This document shows, in pieces, positions 21,684-31,198 of a stretch of DNA of 64,000 nucleotides; position 1 is the stretch's first letter; each line of letters starts with the position of its first letter. A model generated the notes under the pieces. The model did not search any database, was not told the DNA's origin, and was given only the letters and a program-made list of their open reading frames with translations. The DNA lies in contig CM055095.1 of assembly GCA_029204225.1 (NCBI GenBank), positions 53,536,752 through 53,600,751 on the forward strand. The letters run 5' to 3'. A program made the position numbers and the translations under genes. Source of the stretch: Diphasiastrum complanatum (taxonomy: Eukaryota; Streptophyta; Lycopodiopsida; Lycopodiales; Lycopodiaceae).

Positions 21684-22918
21684 TTGTCACCCACTATTAA
21701 ACGCATGGTCAAACGACTGATGAGACCACCCACGACCAGAACACTGAAGCCACCTACAATAGGAAAAGTAGATACAGATTTGTTAGATCGCTACTGTTCT
21801 AAAGTAGACGTACTCATAGATGGCCTAGTCATTTCAGGGGCCATAGATGATGCAAGGTCGGCAGTTAACATCATAAGTCTAGAACTTTTAGTTAGCCTTG
21901 GTTTTACTCTAGAACCCGCTACCTTGATAGCCCTAAAGCTAGCCAACAACTTTGTGATCAAACTAGAGGGCGAGCTTAAGAATGTACCCATTACCATGGC
22001 TAACAAGGCCATTCAAGTGGACTTTTACATCATGAGGATGTACGCCAGTAACCGGGGATACTCTATACTGCTAGAACGGCCATGGCTCAGGCTTAACAAC
22101 TGCACAGTTGACATCCCTGCAGGAGTATTGATTTTTGGAAGGGGTAGAGAGCGTACCATAGTCGACGGTTATCCCGAGGTGCCTCAGTCAGAAAGAGCAC
22201 CCATACCTTCGTCTGAGTGGGAGGAGGTCACAAGTAGTGAGGACGATGGTGAGTCCACTATGAGTGAAGATGAACCAGACCTGAGATCAATACTGGACAT
22301 AGAGTGGAACACTCTAGAAGAGCGGACTCCCAAAGTTCGAGACACCGATATTTGCCTGATAGACCTAGGAACCCAAGAAGAGCCCAAGAACATCAAAATA
22401 GGTGCTTCCCTAGGCATTGGAGAAAAAGAAGAATATGAACGGCTGTGTAGAAAGTACCAGCATATTTTTGCCTGGGACTACTCAAATTTGAAGGGGATTC
22501 CACCCGATCTAGTGACTCATACAATACCATTGAAGGAGGGAGCCAAACCTATACGACAAAAACAATGTCGGCTACTCTACCACCTAAAGGAAGGAGTATA
22601 CACTGAACTCGAGAGACTTCAAAATCCTGGACTGATATTTTTGGTAGAGAACACCGAGTGGTGCTCCCCAATAGTACCTCGCACCAAGAAGAACTCTACA
22701 CGCATTCGTGTATGTGTGGATTATAAGAGGTTGAACAAATAGACTAAGAAGGACTACTACCCATTGTCGTTCATAGACCAAGTCCTAGAAGAAATGGCGG
22801 GAAGAGACCAGTACTCTTTCATGGACTGTTTCACAGGCTATAATCAGATAGCCATAGCAGAAGAGGATAAATTGAAGACCACCTTCACAACCACATTTGG
22901 GATTTTGCTTACCATGTC
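21684..22918 (+). pseudogene. gypsy protease and N-terminal RT, copy 1
   Basis: Protease: VDVLIDGLVISGAIDDARSA with NIIS, and later SILLERPWL, correspond to the retroviral-type aspartic protease. The usual D-S/T-G triad reads D-D-A, so activity is doubtful. An acidic linker follows. RT begins near 22420 (YQHIFAWDYSNLKGIPPDLV) and includes CSPIVPRTKKN and RVCVDYKRLNK. A TAG at 22741 closes the frame, but coding similarity continues (KKDYYPLSFIDQVLEEM, SFMDCFTGYNQI). A one-base loss near 22893 then puts the next block in another frame. The same frameshift is present in the copy at 10690. Confidence 0.85.
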
Positions 22919-23953
22919 ATGCCCTTTGGGTTGACTAATGCCCTTGGAACCTATCAGAGGTTTATAAACAAGCACTTCGAGGATATCTTAGACGAAAACC
23001 TCAAATTTTTTATAGATGATCTCTGTGGGGCAACCACTGTCATAGAACATCTCACCATGCTAGAGAAGTGTTTTCAGAAGTGCGCAACAACCTGTACAGC
23101 TTTGAATGCTAAGAAGTGCCTATTCGAAGTTCCTTACGGGGTACTGTTAGGACATGTCATTAGCAAGTATGGCATGGCAGCTGATCCAGAAAAAATAGCT
23201 ATGCTCCTAGCCATGATGGCACCAACTACGGTGTCCCAACTTCAGACCTTCTTAGGCTCGAGCGGTTATCACAAAAGATATGTGATGGCCTATGCTACGC
23301 GTACTTACCAGATGACTGGCTTATTGAAAACCAACGTGGAGTGGACCTGGGACGAGGCATGTGAAAAGACTTTTCAGGAATTAAAAGTAGCTTTGGATAA
23401 CGCTCCAATATTGAAACCACCTATGTACGACAGGGAGTTCTTCGTTTTCACAAGCACCACAGACACGTGCGTAAACTGTTGTCTGGACCAGATTTGGGAC
23501 AGAAAATATCGCCCTATTATTTTTATAGGGAGAAAACTGAACAAAGCCGAATTTAATTATAGTAAGGCTGAGAAAATTTGTTTGGGAATAGCTTACGCTG
23601 CCGCCAAACTAAGGCATTACCTATTGCATCGGAAAGTGACTTTCTTTACCAAGAGTACTACAGTCACCTTGATGATGAATAAACTGGAACCTCTTGAGCG
23701 CTTAATGAAGTGGATAATCTCCCTTCAGGAGTTTGACTACACCCTCCAAAGCAAGCCGCCTAAACTGCAGAGGTTAAACGATTGTATTTGCGATCTGGGA
23801 GGGGTTACTGAAACAGACGATGAGTGGGAGACTGATGACTTAAGAGAACTTTTGAGGGTAGACGTTGACACAATTCCTGAGTGGTATACAGCTTTAGCAA
23901 CCTACCTATCCACACTAGAGACACCCAGCAGTATGACGACTCCAGAAAAATGA
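22919..23953 (+). pseudogene. gypsy RT C-terminal part and degenerate RNase H, copy 1
   Basis: This is a 344-codon open frame. [18 protein letters not shown], then FFIDDLCG (the YxDD box with F in place of Y and both aspartates kept) and FLGSSGYHKRY. RNase H follows (about residues 165-300): VFTSTTDTCVNCCLDQ, where the first catalytic aspartate of the TDAS motif is replaced, AEKICLGIAYAAAKLRHYL with the glutamate kept, and TKSTTVTLMM, where the aspartate of the SKADP motif is replaced. The RNase H fold seems kept while two active-site positions are lost. It ends at a TGA (23951) that also occurs in the copy at 11666. Confidence 0.85.
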
Positions 23954-23998
23954 AAGTTACGTCTACAAGCCCTAAAATTTGCCTTAATAGGGGGCACA

Positions 23999-24633
23999 TT
24001 GTACAGACGAGGTGTAGAAGGGTTGTATCGAAGATGCGTCACTCCTAAAGAAGCCAAATTTATACTAGAGGAGTGTCATGATTCTGCCTGTGGGGGCCAC
24101 TTTGCCGGCCAACTCACAGGGCAAAAAATTATGAGGGTGGGTTATTGGTGGCCAACACTATTCCAAGATGCCCATTTACATGCCCAGAACTGCGACACCT
24201 GTCAAGGAGTTGACAAGACGGATAACAGGGTGCGATCGTTAGTTCCAATACAGGCCTGTCTTTCCTTTGAAAAATGGGGCATCGACTTCGTCGGCCCAAT
24301 ACACCCAGCTTCATATAGCCGTAAACATTATATCATCGTGGCCACTGACTATTTCACAAAGTGGGCCAAGGCACGGGCTGTGGCCAAAGACAATGCAAAA
24401 GAAACCGCCTGGTTCTTACTAGAATAGGTGATAGGCCGGTTCAGTACACCCAGAGGACTAATCTCTAACAGGGGTGCCCATTTTTTAAACAAAACTATCA
24501 AGGCTTTGACCGATCAGTTGACGATCAAGCATCGGAAAAGTACACCGTACCACCCGCAAGCCAACGGTCAGGCTGAAAGCAGGAACAAACAACTGGTAGG
24601 AATCCTAAGGAAAACCGTATCAGACCGACAGAG
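23999..24633 (+). pseudogene. gypsy integrase, truncated by insertion, copy 1
   Basis: H2C2 zinc-binding domain: ILEECHDSACGGHFAG and NCDTCQ. Core: KWGIDFVGPIHPASYS with the first catalytic D, LISNRGAHFLNK with the second D replaced by N, and NGQAESRNKQ with E. A TAG at 24425 interrupts the frame, which resumes at 24428. At 24633 the sequence is cut inside SDRQ by the LTR of the minus-strand element. The homologous copy at 12340 continues DWDKKLYSALWAYN. The remainder of this integrase is absent from the window. Confidence 0.85.
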
Positions 24634-25684
24634 TGTAGCGCAGGCACCCCAAAGGGAGCCGGAAACCACGACTTAGCTTCCCAGCCTTCAACTCTTGCCA
24701 TCCAAACCCACTTGACATACAAGCAGCCAACTCGCCAACAACGATCAGACTTAACCAACTTGAAGTTTCGAAAACCAACATTGAGATCCAACCTGGTGCC
24801 ATGCCAGATCGGGGGCCCCGATGTGGGTGACTTCCCTCCAAGCAAGCCGCCCGACATACATCAAACTTAACCAACTCGAAGCTTCGTTACAAATGAGTAA
24901 CATCCATTCCAAGCAAGCGGTCTGACTTACATCAGACTTAACCAACTGAAAGCTTCATCATGAGCGCTGGAAGCCAACCTGGCGCCACGCCAGACTGGAC
25001 AGCCATAAACAGGTAACTTCCACCCAAGCAAGCCATCCAACTCAGCCGACAGGTTAGAGCCCGTTCCCCAAGAGCTTAACCCATTCACGTTCATGCAAGG
25101 AACACTCAGAACCACAAGCCGCGACAGATATGGAGACAACCAGTTCCTGGAACAAATGGTCCCGACAGCATGCCGCTGGCGCCACGGACCGAACGGTCTC
25201 GACGGCATACCGCTGGCGTCCTGGGATACGACCCTCAGCTATGTGCCAAGTTAAAAATTTTGAAAGCGGCCTTACAACTGGCGCTTTTACCGAACACTGA
25301 AACCCAGAAGGTAATCAGAGTCAGTTTGAGAAAAATCCCACTTTATTGATAAATCTGAGAAGCTGGTAAAGCCACGTTTTTCTCTCTCTAGGATTTTCTC
25401 TTTCTAGAAAGTTATTTTCTCTCTCTAGATTTTATTGATCCACAGGCTTCCTTTAATTATGCCTAGATCGTGTGAGGTGATTGCACATCGATCTGAGCTC
25501 TCTGGACTCCGCTAGAACCGATCAAAGGTTTTCAGCCATAGGAACTTGGCGCCGGCTGGATTCTGGTCACAGTGGCGCCGAGAGCGACGCCGGCGCCGTT
25601 GGCGCCGGGAGCAGCAGGGGCGCTGTTGGCGGCGGGGACATAGCTGGCGCCGGAAGTAAAGCTTGTAAAGGTAGCTTTACAACA
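24634..25684 (-). repeat. 3' LTR of the non-autonomous element
   Basis: It is 1051 bp. Compared with the LTR at 28274-29516 it lacks about 195 bp (between GAGAAG and CTGGTAAAG near 25365), explaining the length difference. It ends in the palindrome GTAAAGCT-N9-AGCTTTAC (25656-25680) and carries a cluster of GGCGCC hexamers at 25548-25655. Confidence 0.85.
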
Positions 25685-25698
25685 TCCACCCCACCTTT
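25685..25698 (-). other. polypurine tract of the non-autonomous element
   Basis: On the minus strand, AAAGGTGGGGTGGA lies immediately before the LTR start TGTTGTAAAG. This is the expected position for plus-strand priming and fixes the orientation of the element as minus. Confidence 0.75.
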
Positions 25699-28258
25699 AT
25701 AAAATATGATGTCCTCATCAGATGTCAGATTAAAGTAAAGGTGTCTCCCAATTAAAATGACTAGACATTTAAGCTACTTGGCACAGTGTTCAATTTACTG
25801 GCCACTTTTTATTAACATTGAAGTTGGCACACCACAAGTCGGAGGCTCAGCTCTTTGTACTGAAAAATTACATAACTTGAAAAAAAATATTTGTCTGGGA
25901 AAAGCGTAGATTTGATATCGCTTTCGTAAAACCCGAGAACCTTAATAACTGGTGACAGAGGCCTTTCTTTGAAATGTACGCCCCTGTCACTTCTGACTTT
26001 CGACTTTGGAACTCCTTTGAGCTCCTAATTTGTCCTTGATGCACTTTGTGTTGAGCTCCCTGAGCTCCAGATTTGTTCAGTTCCGCACAGGTATCAAGGC
26101 TCCCTGAGCCGAAGGATTTATCGTTTGATTGCCCACTTTATGGTCCACTCCGTGCCTTGTTGCTTCTGCACCTTGATTTCTCTCCTTGTCCCAGCCTGAT
26201 CTTGATACTTTTCCATCTTGGCTCTTTAAGGTAGGCAAAGATTGAGTACTCCGCAATGCACCTCTCACTTAGCTTGAAGTAGCTCTTTGAATCAGCCCAA
26301 ATGTAACCATTGACCTCGTGGAAAGCCAAAGGGTCGCACCAGTTTGATCCGCATCCGAACTATCTCCTCGCGTTTGTTTAAAGTACCATGTCCGTCGCGC
26401 AAAACTTGACTTTCACAATTCCATCACTGGTCAGTTGCCTCACAGTCAAAACAAGAAGTGTACATCGAGCTTGGCTTCAAGTAGCTCTCTTTGAATCAGA
26501 CACATGCACCTAGAGTTTGCACTAGTCCAATCTCAATGCGAACTGTCCCTTAGCGTCCGTTCGAAATACCAAGTCTCTCATGCAAGACTCAACTTTCACA
26601 GTTCCTTCGTTGATCAGCTGCCTTGCACATAACACAAGCCAGCGTACTCATATGTTTCCTCATCATTGCTGGTCCAGAGAAAGCTTATAACAAACTTTCC
26701 TTTCCACAACAAAAACTTGTCAACTTATTGGGTCCAAAGTTTGCTAGTCTCCTCGTGTGAGTATGGCTAGGTCCCCTTGAATTTGCCCCCATTTTGATCA
26801 ACTTTCATTCAAAATTTTGCCCAAGAGAGAGGTGTGTGTGATAGTTCCCCTCCACTTATAAAATCAGCTGATCGGACTTAGAGTAGAGTTCTTCGGACAA
26901 AAAGCCTTTCCAACACTTTGCTTCCCATCTGCTAGGATTATGGCTCGATCCAACTTGTTGCCAATCTCTGAAGAGGATCCTAGTCTTTTCCCTTTGAGGA
27001 AAAACCCAACTGATACTGGATATCGCCCATGCTCAGTGAGTTTCAGTTCCGAAAGGTGGCCGTTCCAAAATGAAGACCAACTGCTCCATAGAAGATCTCC
27101 CCTGAAATTGCCCTTTACAACTTTTGACTTCCTGCTTGCGTCTGGTGGGCGTTGTCGCAAATAAAACTAACCCAAGAAACAGGCTAGCCATCCATCCTTT
27201 GCAAACATTGAGTCGTTTCGTTGCCGTTCACGTGCAAGTACTTGAACTGCAAATCCGCCCCACAGATTCTGGATATCGCCCATGCTCAGTGAGTTTCAGT
27301 TCCGAAGGTGGCCGTCCCAAAATGAAGACCAACTGCTCCATAGAAGATCTCCTTTGAAATGGCCCTTTCCAACTTTTGACTTCCTGCTTGCGTCTGGTGG
27401 GCGTTGTCGCAAATGAAACTAACCCAAGAAACAGGCTAGCCATCCATCCTTTGCAAACATTGAGTCGTTTCGTTGTCGTTTACGTGTGAGTACTTGAACT
27501 GCAAATCCGCCCCACAGATTCTGTAGTCCTCTTTGTTTGATGGTATCAGCCTTCAAAAGAAAAGGTTCCTTCTCGAGCCATCAGCTCCTTGTATCACAAG
27601 CAATCATGCAAACCAGGCAAAACAGGAGTACTAAGACTCACCACGAATACGTACAAGTAAGACACTCAGGCAGGTTTACTAACAAGTAACAAAGACAAGG
27701 TCCCCCTTTGAGATAGTCCTACCAACGGACCTTTGCCTGGCCGCGCCCATACAAATCGATCACGGAATCAGCCCACATAGGACACCCTTCCAACTATCCG
27801 TGCTTTCACCATTAAGCAGCACATTGCCTCAATCACGCCCCACCACTTTTTGGTCGATAGCCCTTATAGCTAAACAATCGGCAGCTATCCCGCACCGGCA
27901 GCTAACCACCCGTGCTTTACACCCGAATTCGAGCAGCATCTCTATATCAATGGTTAACCCGTACAGTTCGAATATGTTGCCCCGCACCCACAAGGTACAG
28001 ACTGTGCTTTCACCTCCCTAGGCAGCACTTTGCCTCATCCGTCCTACGTGCAAATAGCGCCAGGCCCGAACTGCGAGAACTTACCGTGCTTACACCTCAA
28101 GGGCAGCACCTTGACTCATCAAGGGCCCCGTTCTGCTGACCACCTCGACCGTGGACGCACCCGTGCTTACACTGTGGGCAACACCTTGCACAACAGTTGT
28201 CTTGATGAACCCAAACCGTGGCCATTTCCTTCAGATCCGCATAGCTAACCGGCCAGTC
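25699..28258 (-). other. non-coding interior of the non-autonomous element
   Basis: No protein motif is visible on either strand. A 253-bp tandem duplication occupies 27018-27270 and 27271-27523 (units begin GGATATCGCCCATGCTCAG). Close to the primer site, five degenerate copies of a 35-40 bp motif (CCGTGCTTNCACC...GGCAGCACNTTGCCTCA on the plus strand) start at about 27799, 27911, 28002, 28084 and 28161. This is the 5' leader of the element's RNA, so the phased repeats may be RNA signals. Confidence 0.6.
27018..27523. repeat. 253-bp tandem duplication
   Basis: There are two adjacent copies, 27018-27270 and 27271-27523. They share GGATATCGCCCATGCTCAG, the GTTGTCGCAAAT block and the end CCGCCCCACAGATTCTG. 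They differ at a modest number of positions, so the duplication is not brand-new. Confidence 0.85.
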
Positions 28259-28271
28259 GGCTCTGATACCA
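28259..28271 (-). other. primer-binding site (tRNA-Met type)
   Basis: The minus-strand sequence TGGTATCAGAGCC is complementary to the 3' end of plant initiator tRNA-Met and starts two bases after the LTR end. It is a perfect match to the usual plant copia primer site and the same as at 60047 and 62571. Confidence 0.85.
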
Positions 28272-28273
28272 CA

Positions 28274-29516
28274 TGTAGCGCAGGCATCCCAAAGGGAGCC
28301 GGGAACCACGACTTAGCTTCCCAGCCTTCAACTCTTGCCATCCAAACCCACTTGACATACAAGCAGCCAACTCGCCAACAACGATCAGACTTAACCAACT
28401 TGAAGTTTCGAAAACCAACATTGAGATCCAACCTGGCGCCATGCCAGATCGGGGGTCCCGATGTAGGTGACTTCCCTCCAAGCAAGCCGCCCGACATACA
28501 TCAAACTTAACCAACTCGAAGCTTCATTACAAACGAGTAACATCCATTCCAAGCAAGCGGTCTGACTTACATCAGACTTAACCAACTGAAAGCTTTGTCA
28601 CGAGCGCTGGAAGCGAACCTGGCGCCGCGCCAGACTGGACAGCCATAAACAGGTAACATCCACCCAAGCAAGCCATCCAACTCAGCCGACAGGTTAGAGC
28701 CCGTTCCCCAAGAGCTTAACCCATTCACGTTCATGCAAGGAACACTCAGAACCACAAGTCGCGACAGATATGGAGACAACCAGTTTCTGGACCAAATGGT
28801 CCTGACAGCATACCGCTGGCGCCACGGACCGAATGGTCCTGATGGCATACCGTTGGCGTTCTGGGATACGACCCTCAGCTATGTGCCAAGTTAAAAATTT
28901 TGAAAGCGGCCTTAGAACTGGCGCTTTTACCGAACACTGAAACCCAGAAGGTAATCAGAGTCAGTTTGAGGAAAATCCCAGTTTATTGATAAATCTGAGA
29001 AGGTTACATTTCAAGTGTGTGACTGACCCTAGTCTTCGGGGCGCTAGCATGCCAAGGCGAGAGCCATGACAACATTCCAGCAAGGGAGGCTGAGACTTGG
29101 TTGGAGCTCGCCCTGAGTCGCAACCTGCACTCCCCTATAGTATTGGTGTGATTCGGCACCCCCCCTCATACCAAGCACTCTACCCAAGCTGGTAAAGCAC
29201 GTTTTTCTCTCTCTAGGATTTTCTCTTTCTAGAAAGTCATTTTCTCTCTCTAGATTTTACTGATCCCCAGGCTTCTTTTAATCATGCCTAGATCGTGTGA
29301 GGTGATTGCACATCGATCTGAGCTCTCTGGACTCCGCTAGAACCGATCAAAGGTTTTCAGCCATAGGAACTTGGCGCCGACTGGATTCTGGTCACAGTGG
29401 CGCCGGGAGCGGCACCGGCGCCATTGGTGCCGGGAGCAGCAGGAGCGCTGCTGGCGCCGGGGACATAGCTGGTGCCGATGGCGCCGTAAGTAAAGCTTGT
29501 AAAGGTAGCTTTACAA
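28274..29516 (-). repeat. 5' LTR of the non-autonomous element
   Basis: It is 1243 bp, with the same termini and GGCGCC cluster (29371-29487) as the other copies, but the terminal CA-side bases at 29517 are missing and gypsy LTR sequence begins directly. It retains the segment (GGTTACATTTCAAGTGTGTG onward) that is deleted in the 3' LTR. Confidence 0.85.
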
Positions 29517-29690
29517 GAAAGTGCCAAGCAGCAAACAGAAGGCGACATGGGAAGAAAGCGACATTCATGACTAGTTAGACTCTCCGACAAACCGGTTACC
29601 TCACACGTATCTGAGGTAATTTGCATTCAATACCATTGTCTAAAATACAGTTTGCAAATGTCGTTTTACCATACTGTGTTCCATGTAGGT
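29517..29690 (+). repeat. gypsy LTR fragment
   Basis: It is closely similar to 17568-17745 of the long gypsy LTR, including TTACCTCA-N8-TGAGGTAA and AATTTGCATTCAATACC. It is the expected remnant of the 3' LTR of the interrupted gypsy copy. The rest of that element between 24633 and here has been deleted. Confidence 0.8.
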
Positions 29691-29739
29691 AGTTTCACTC
29701 TATTATATCCAATCATCACAATACATATGAAACTAAGCA

Positions 29740-29925
29740 AATGCCCTATGCTCCCCAACCGATGAGAGTTTTCCAAGCTCTCAGAGATACAGTTGCAAAG
29801 AAGGGGTGCTAGTACTTTTGGCTGCAATGATTCACTAGCTTTCTAGGGTCACGGTTCCGTGAAACTTCTGATCACTAATTCGCATTAGGATCTTGCTAAT
29901 ATCTCTTTTCCCATTGAATTCATTG
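29740..29925 (-). repeat. inverted gypsy LTR fragment
   Basis: It is the reverse complement of 18562-18748 with about 90 percent identity by eye (shared CTCATCGGTTGGGGAGCA, GATATTAGCAAGATCCTAA). It lies 50 bp from a fragment in the opposite orientation, showing a rearrangement or a second insertion in reverse. Confidence 0.8.
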
Positions 29926-30715
29926 AGTCCTTTGTAGACTCTTGTGCTTGGAGCCTGGGGAATGGATGGGGATCAACTTTCAGGACTTATTGGATAGTTG
30001 GATATGCTTGGACGTGAGGGCATGTTGGTTACAGGTGCAGGCCACAGTTGATTTAATGACCAGTGGTGTAGCAGTTGATCTACACAGGTGTTGGTATGAT
30101 AGGATACCACTTATGGGCAGGCCTTGGTCATGTATTTGACACTTTATCATTCGTGTTGGTTTGCATGAGTGTGTGTGGGCTTGCATGTTGCCTTGTCACG
30201 GGAGTCTAGATCTGAGTCGAAGTTGTATGTGGTTGTGCATTTGCTACAATGAAACAAAGTAGTCATTTATGCTCATTGACTTGTCATTGTCTACTAGCTG
30301 TCTATCCAGTGAGGGTACAATCTTATGGTGGCAATAAGATTTCCTCAGATTGAGTCTCAGTCGCTCATTTATGTCAGCTTTACAAGTTTGTGCTTGTAAG
30401 TGCCTGATAGGATGTCAGTCTAGCTAGATGGAGGATGTAAGTCTCATGGTGGCTATGATATTTCCTCAGTTTGAGCCATGTCGCTCATGTGGTCCACTTG
30501 TGTTCAAGTCGGATAGGGGACGAGTTAGTTGGTCGAGAGTGTGGTAGACTTTATGTATGAGCATTGTGTTTACATGCTACTTTGTGAGTCAAACCTGGTG
30601 GTTTGTTGGTGTGCTTGAGTGTGAGTCAAGTACAGAGTAGCAGGACATGCATAACATCTTTTGGACACTCCAGACATTGCTACAAATTATTGTTTTTCAC
30701 TCTTATCACATTTGA
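29926..30715. other. unassigned, possible decayed copia interior
   Basis: No coding motif could be recognised. It contains two copies of a phrase near TGAGGGTACAATCTTATGGTGGC (30309 and 30435 regions, partly similar). As it precedes a purine tract and an LTR-like block at 30729, it may be the end of a decayed copia element. Confidence 0.35.
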
Positions 30716-30728
30716 GCTTAAGGGAGAG

Positions 30729-31198
30729 AGTTAGAAATCAGTTTTGATCTGATTCATTAGTATAAGCTCTAAATGTGATGATGTAATTACTGTAAAGTTT
30801 ATTTGGTTTATTATATATGGTTGTGATCGGGACGTGACCCGTTAGGATATATTGATCGGGCACTGATCCCGTAGCCGGCTACTTGGGTTAGCCAAGTAGC
30901 CACACATAGGAAGAATTAGCCTGTACAGAGTTATTTACAGTACTTGCTATGCTTGGGGGCATGTCCCAAGTTTGTTGGTCGATTTTGGCCATACTGGGCC
31001 CGACCTTAGTTTGACAGGTGGTAGGCCAATTTTATGACACCTGCCTTTTCATGCAGTTTGTGAATACTCTATATGTACATTGTTTCTTTGTAATCCATTA
31101 GCTTTTGTTGTGCCATCTTTGAGAGCTTGTGAGGAGTGTCTATGGTGATTGATTTATCTGATCTGCGTACTGCACTAGATCCTAACAGGATTTTAACA
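30729..31198 (+). repeat. probable copia LTR (3' or solo)
   Basis: The preceding CTTAAGGGAGAGAG looks like a polypurine tract. The block starts AGTTAGAAATC, where TGTTAG would be expected, and ends GGATTTTAACA at 31198. It contains a TATA-like TTATATATGG and a perfect 10-bp hairpin GGCTACTTGG/CCAAGTAGCC (30877-30901). No partner LTR or primer site was found. Confidence 0.45.

Larger units (their letters stand above)
24634..29516 (-). mobile_element. non-autonomous LTR retrotransposon without gag or pol
   Basis: On the minus strand the LTR reads TGTTGTAAAGC to GCGCTACA. The 5' LTR is 29516-28274, followed after two bases by a perfect primer site TGGTATCAGAGCC (28271-28259, initiator tRNA-Met type). 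The internal region ends with the purine tract AAAGGTGGGGTGGA (25698-25685) against the 3' LTR 25684-24634. The 2.56-kb interior has no frame with gag, protease, RT, RNase H or integrase motifs, so it must rely on proteins from another element. It lacks matching flanking duplications (CAGAG on one side, GAAAG on the other), and its outer 5' end has lost two bases, pointing to a recombined or deleted structure. A solo LTR of the family is at 45808-47473. Confidence 0.85.

Noticed and set aside
24525-25208. Minus-strand frames repeated at 28231-28848 and 45758-46469 as genes
   Set aside because: They lie wholly or largely in LTR copies of one family; recurrence comes from the repeat, not from coding selection.
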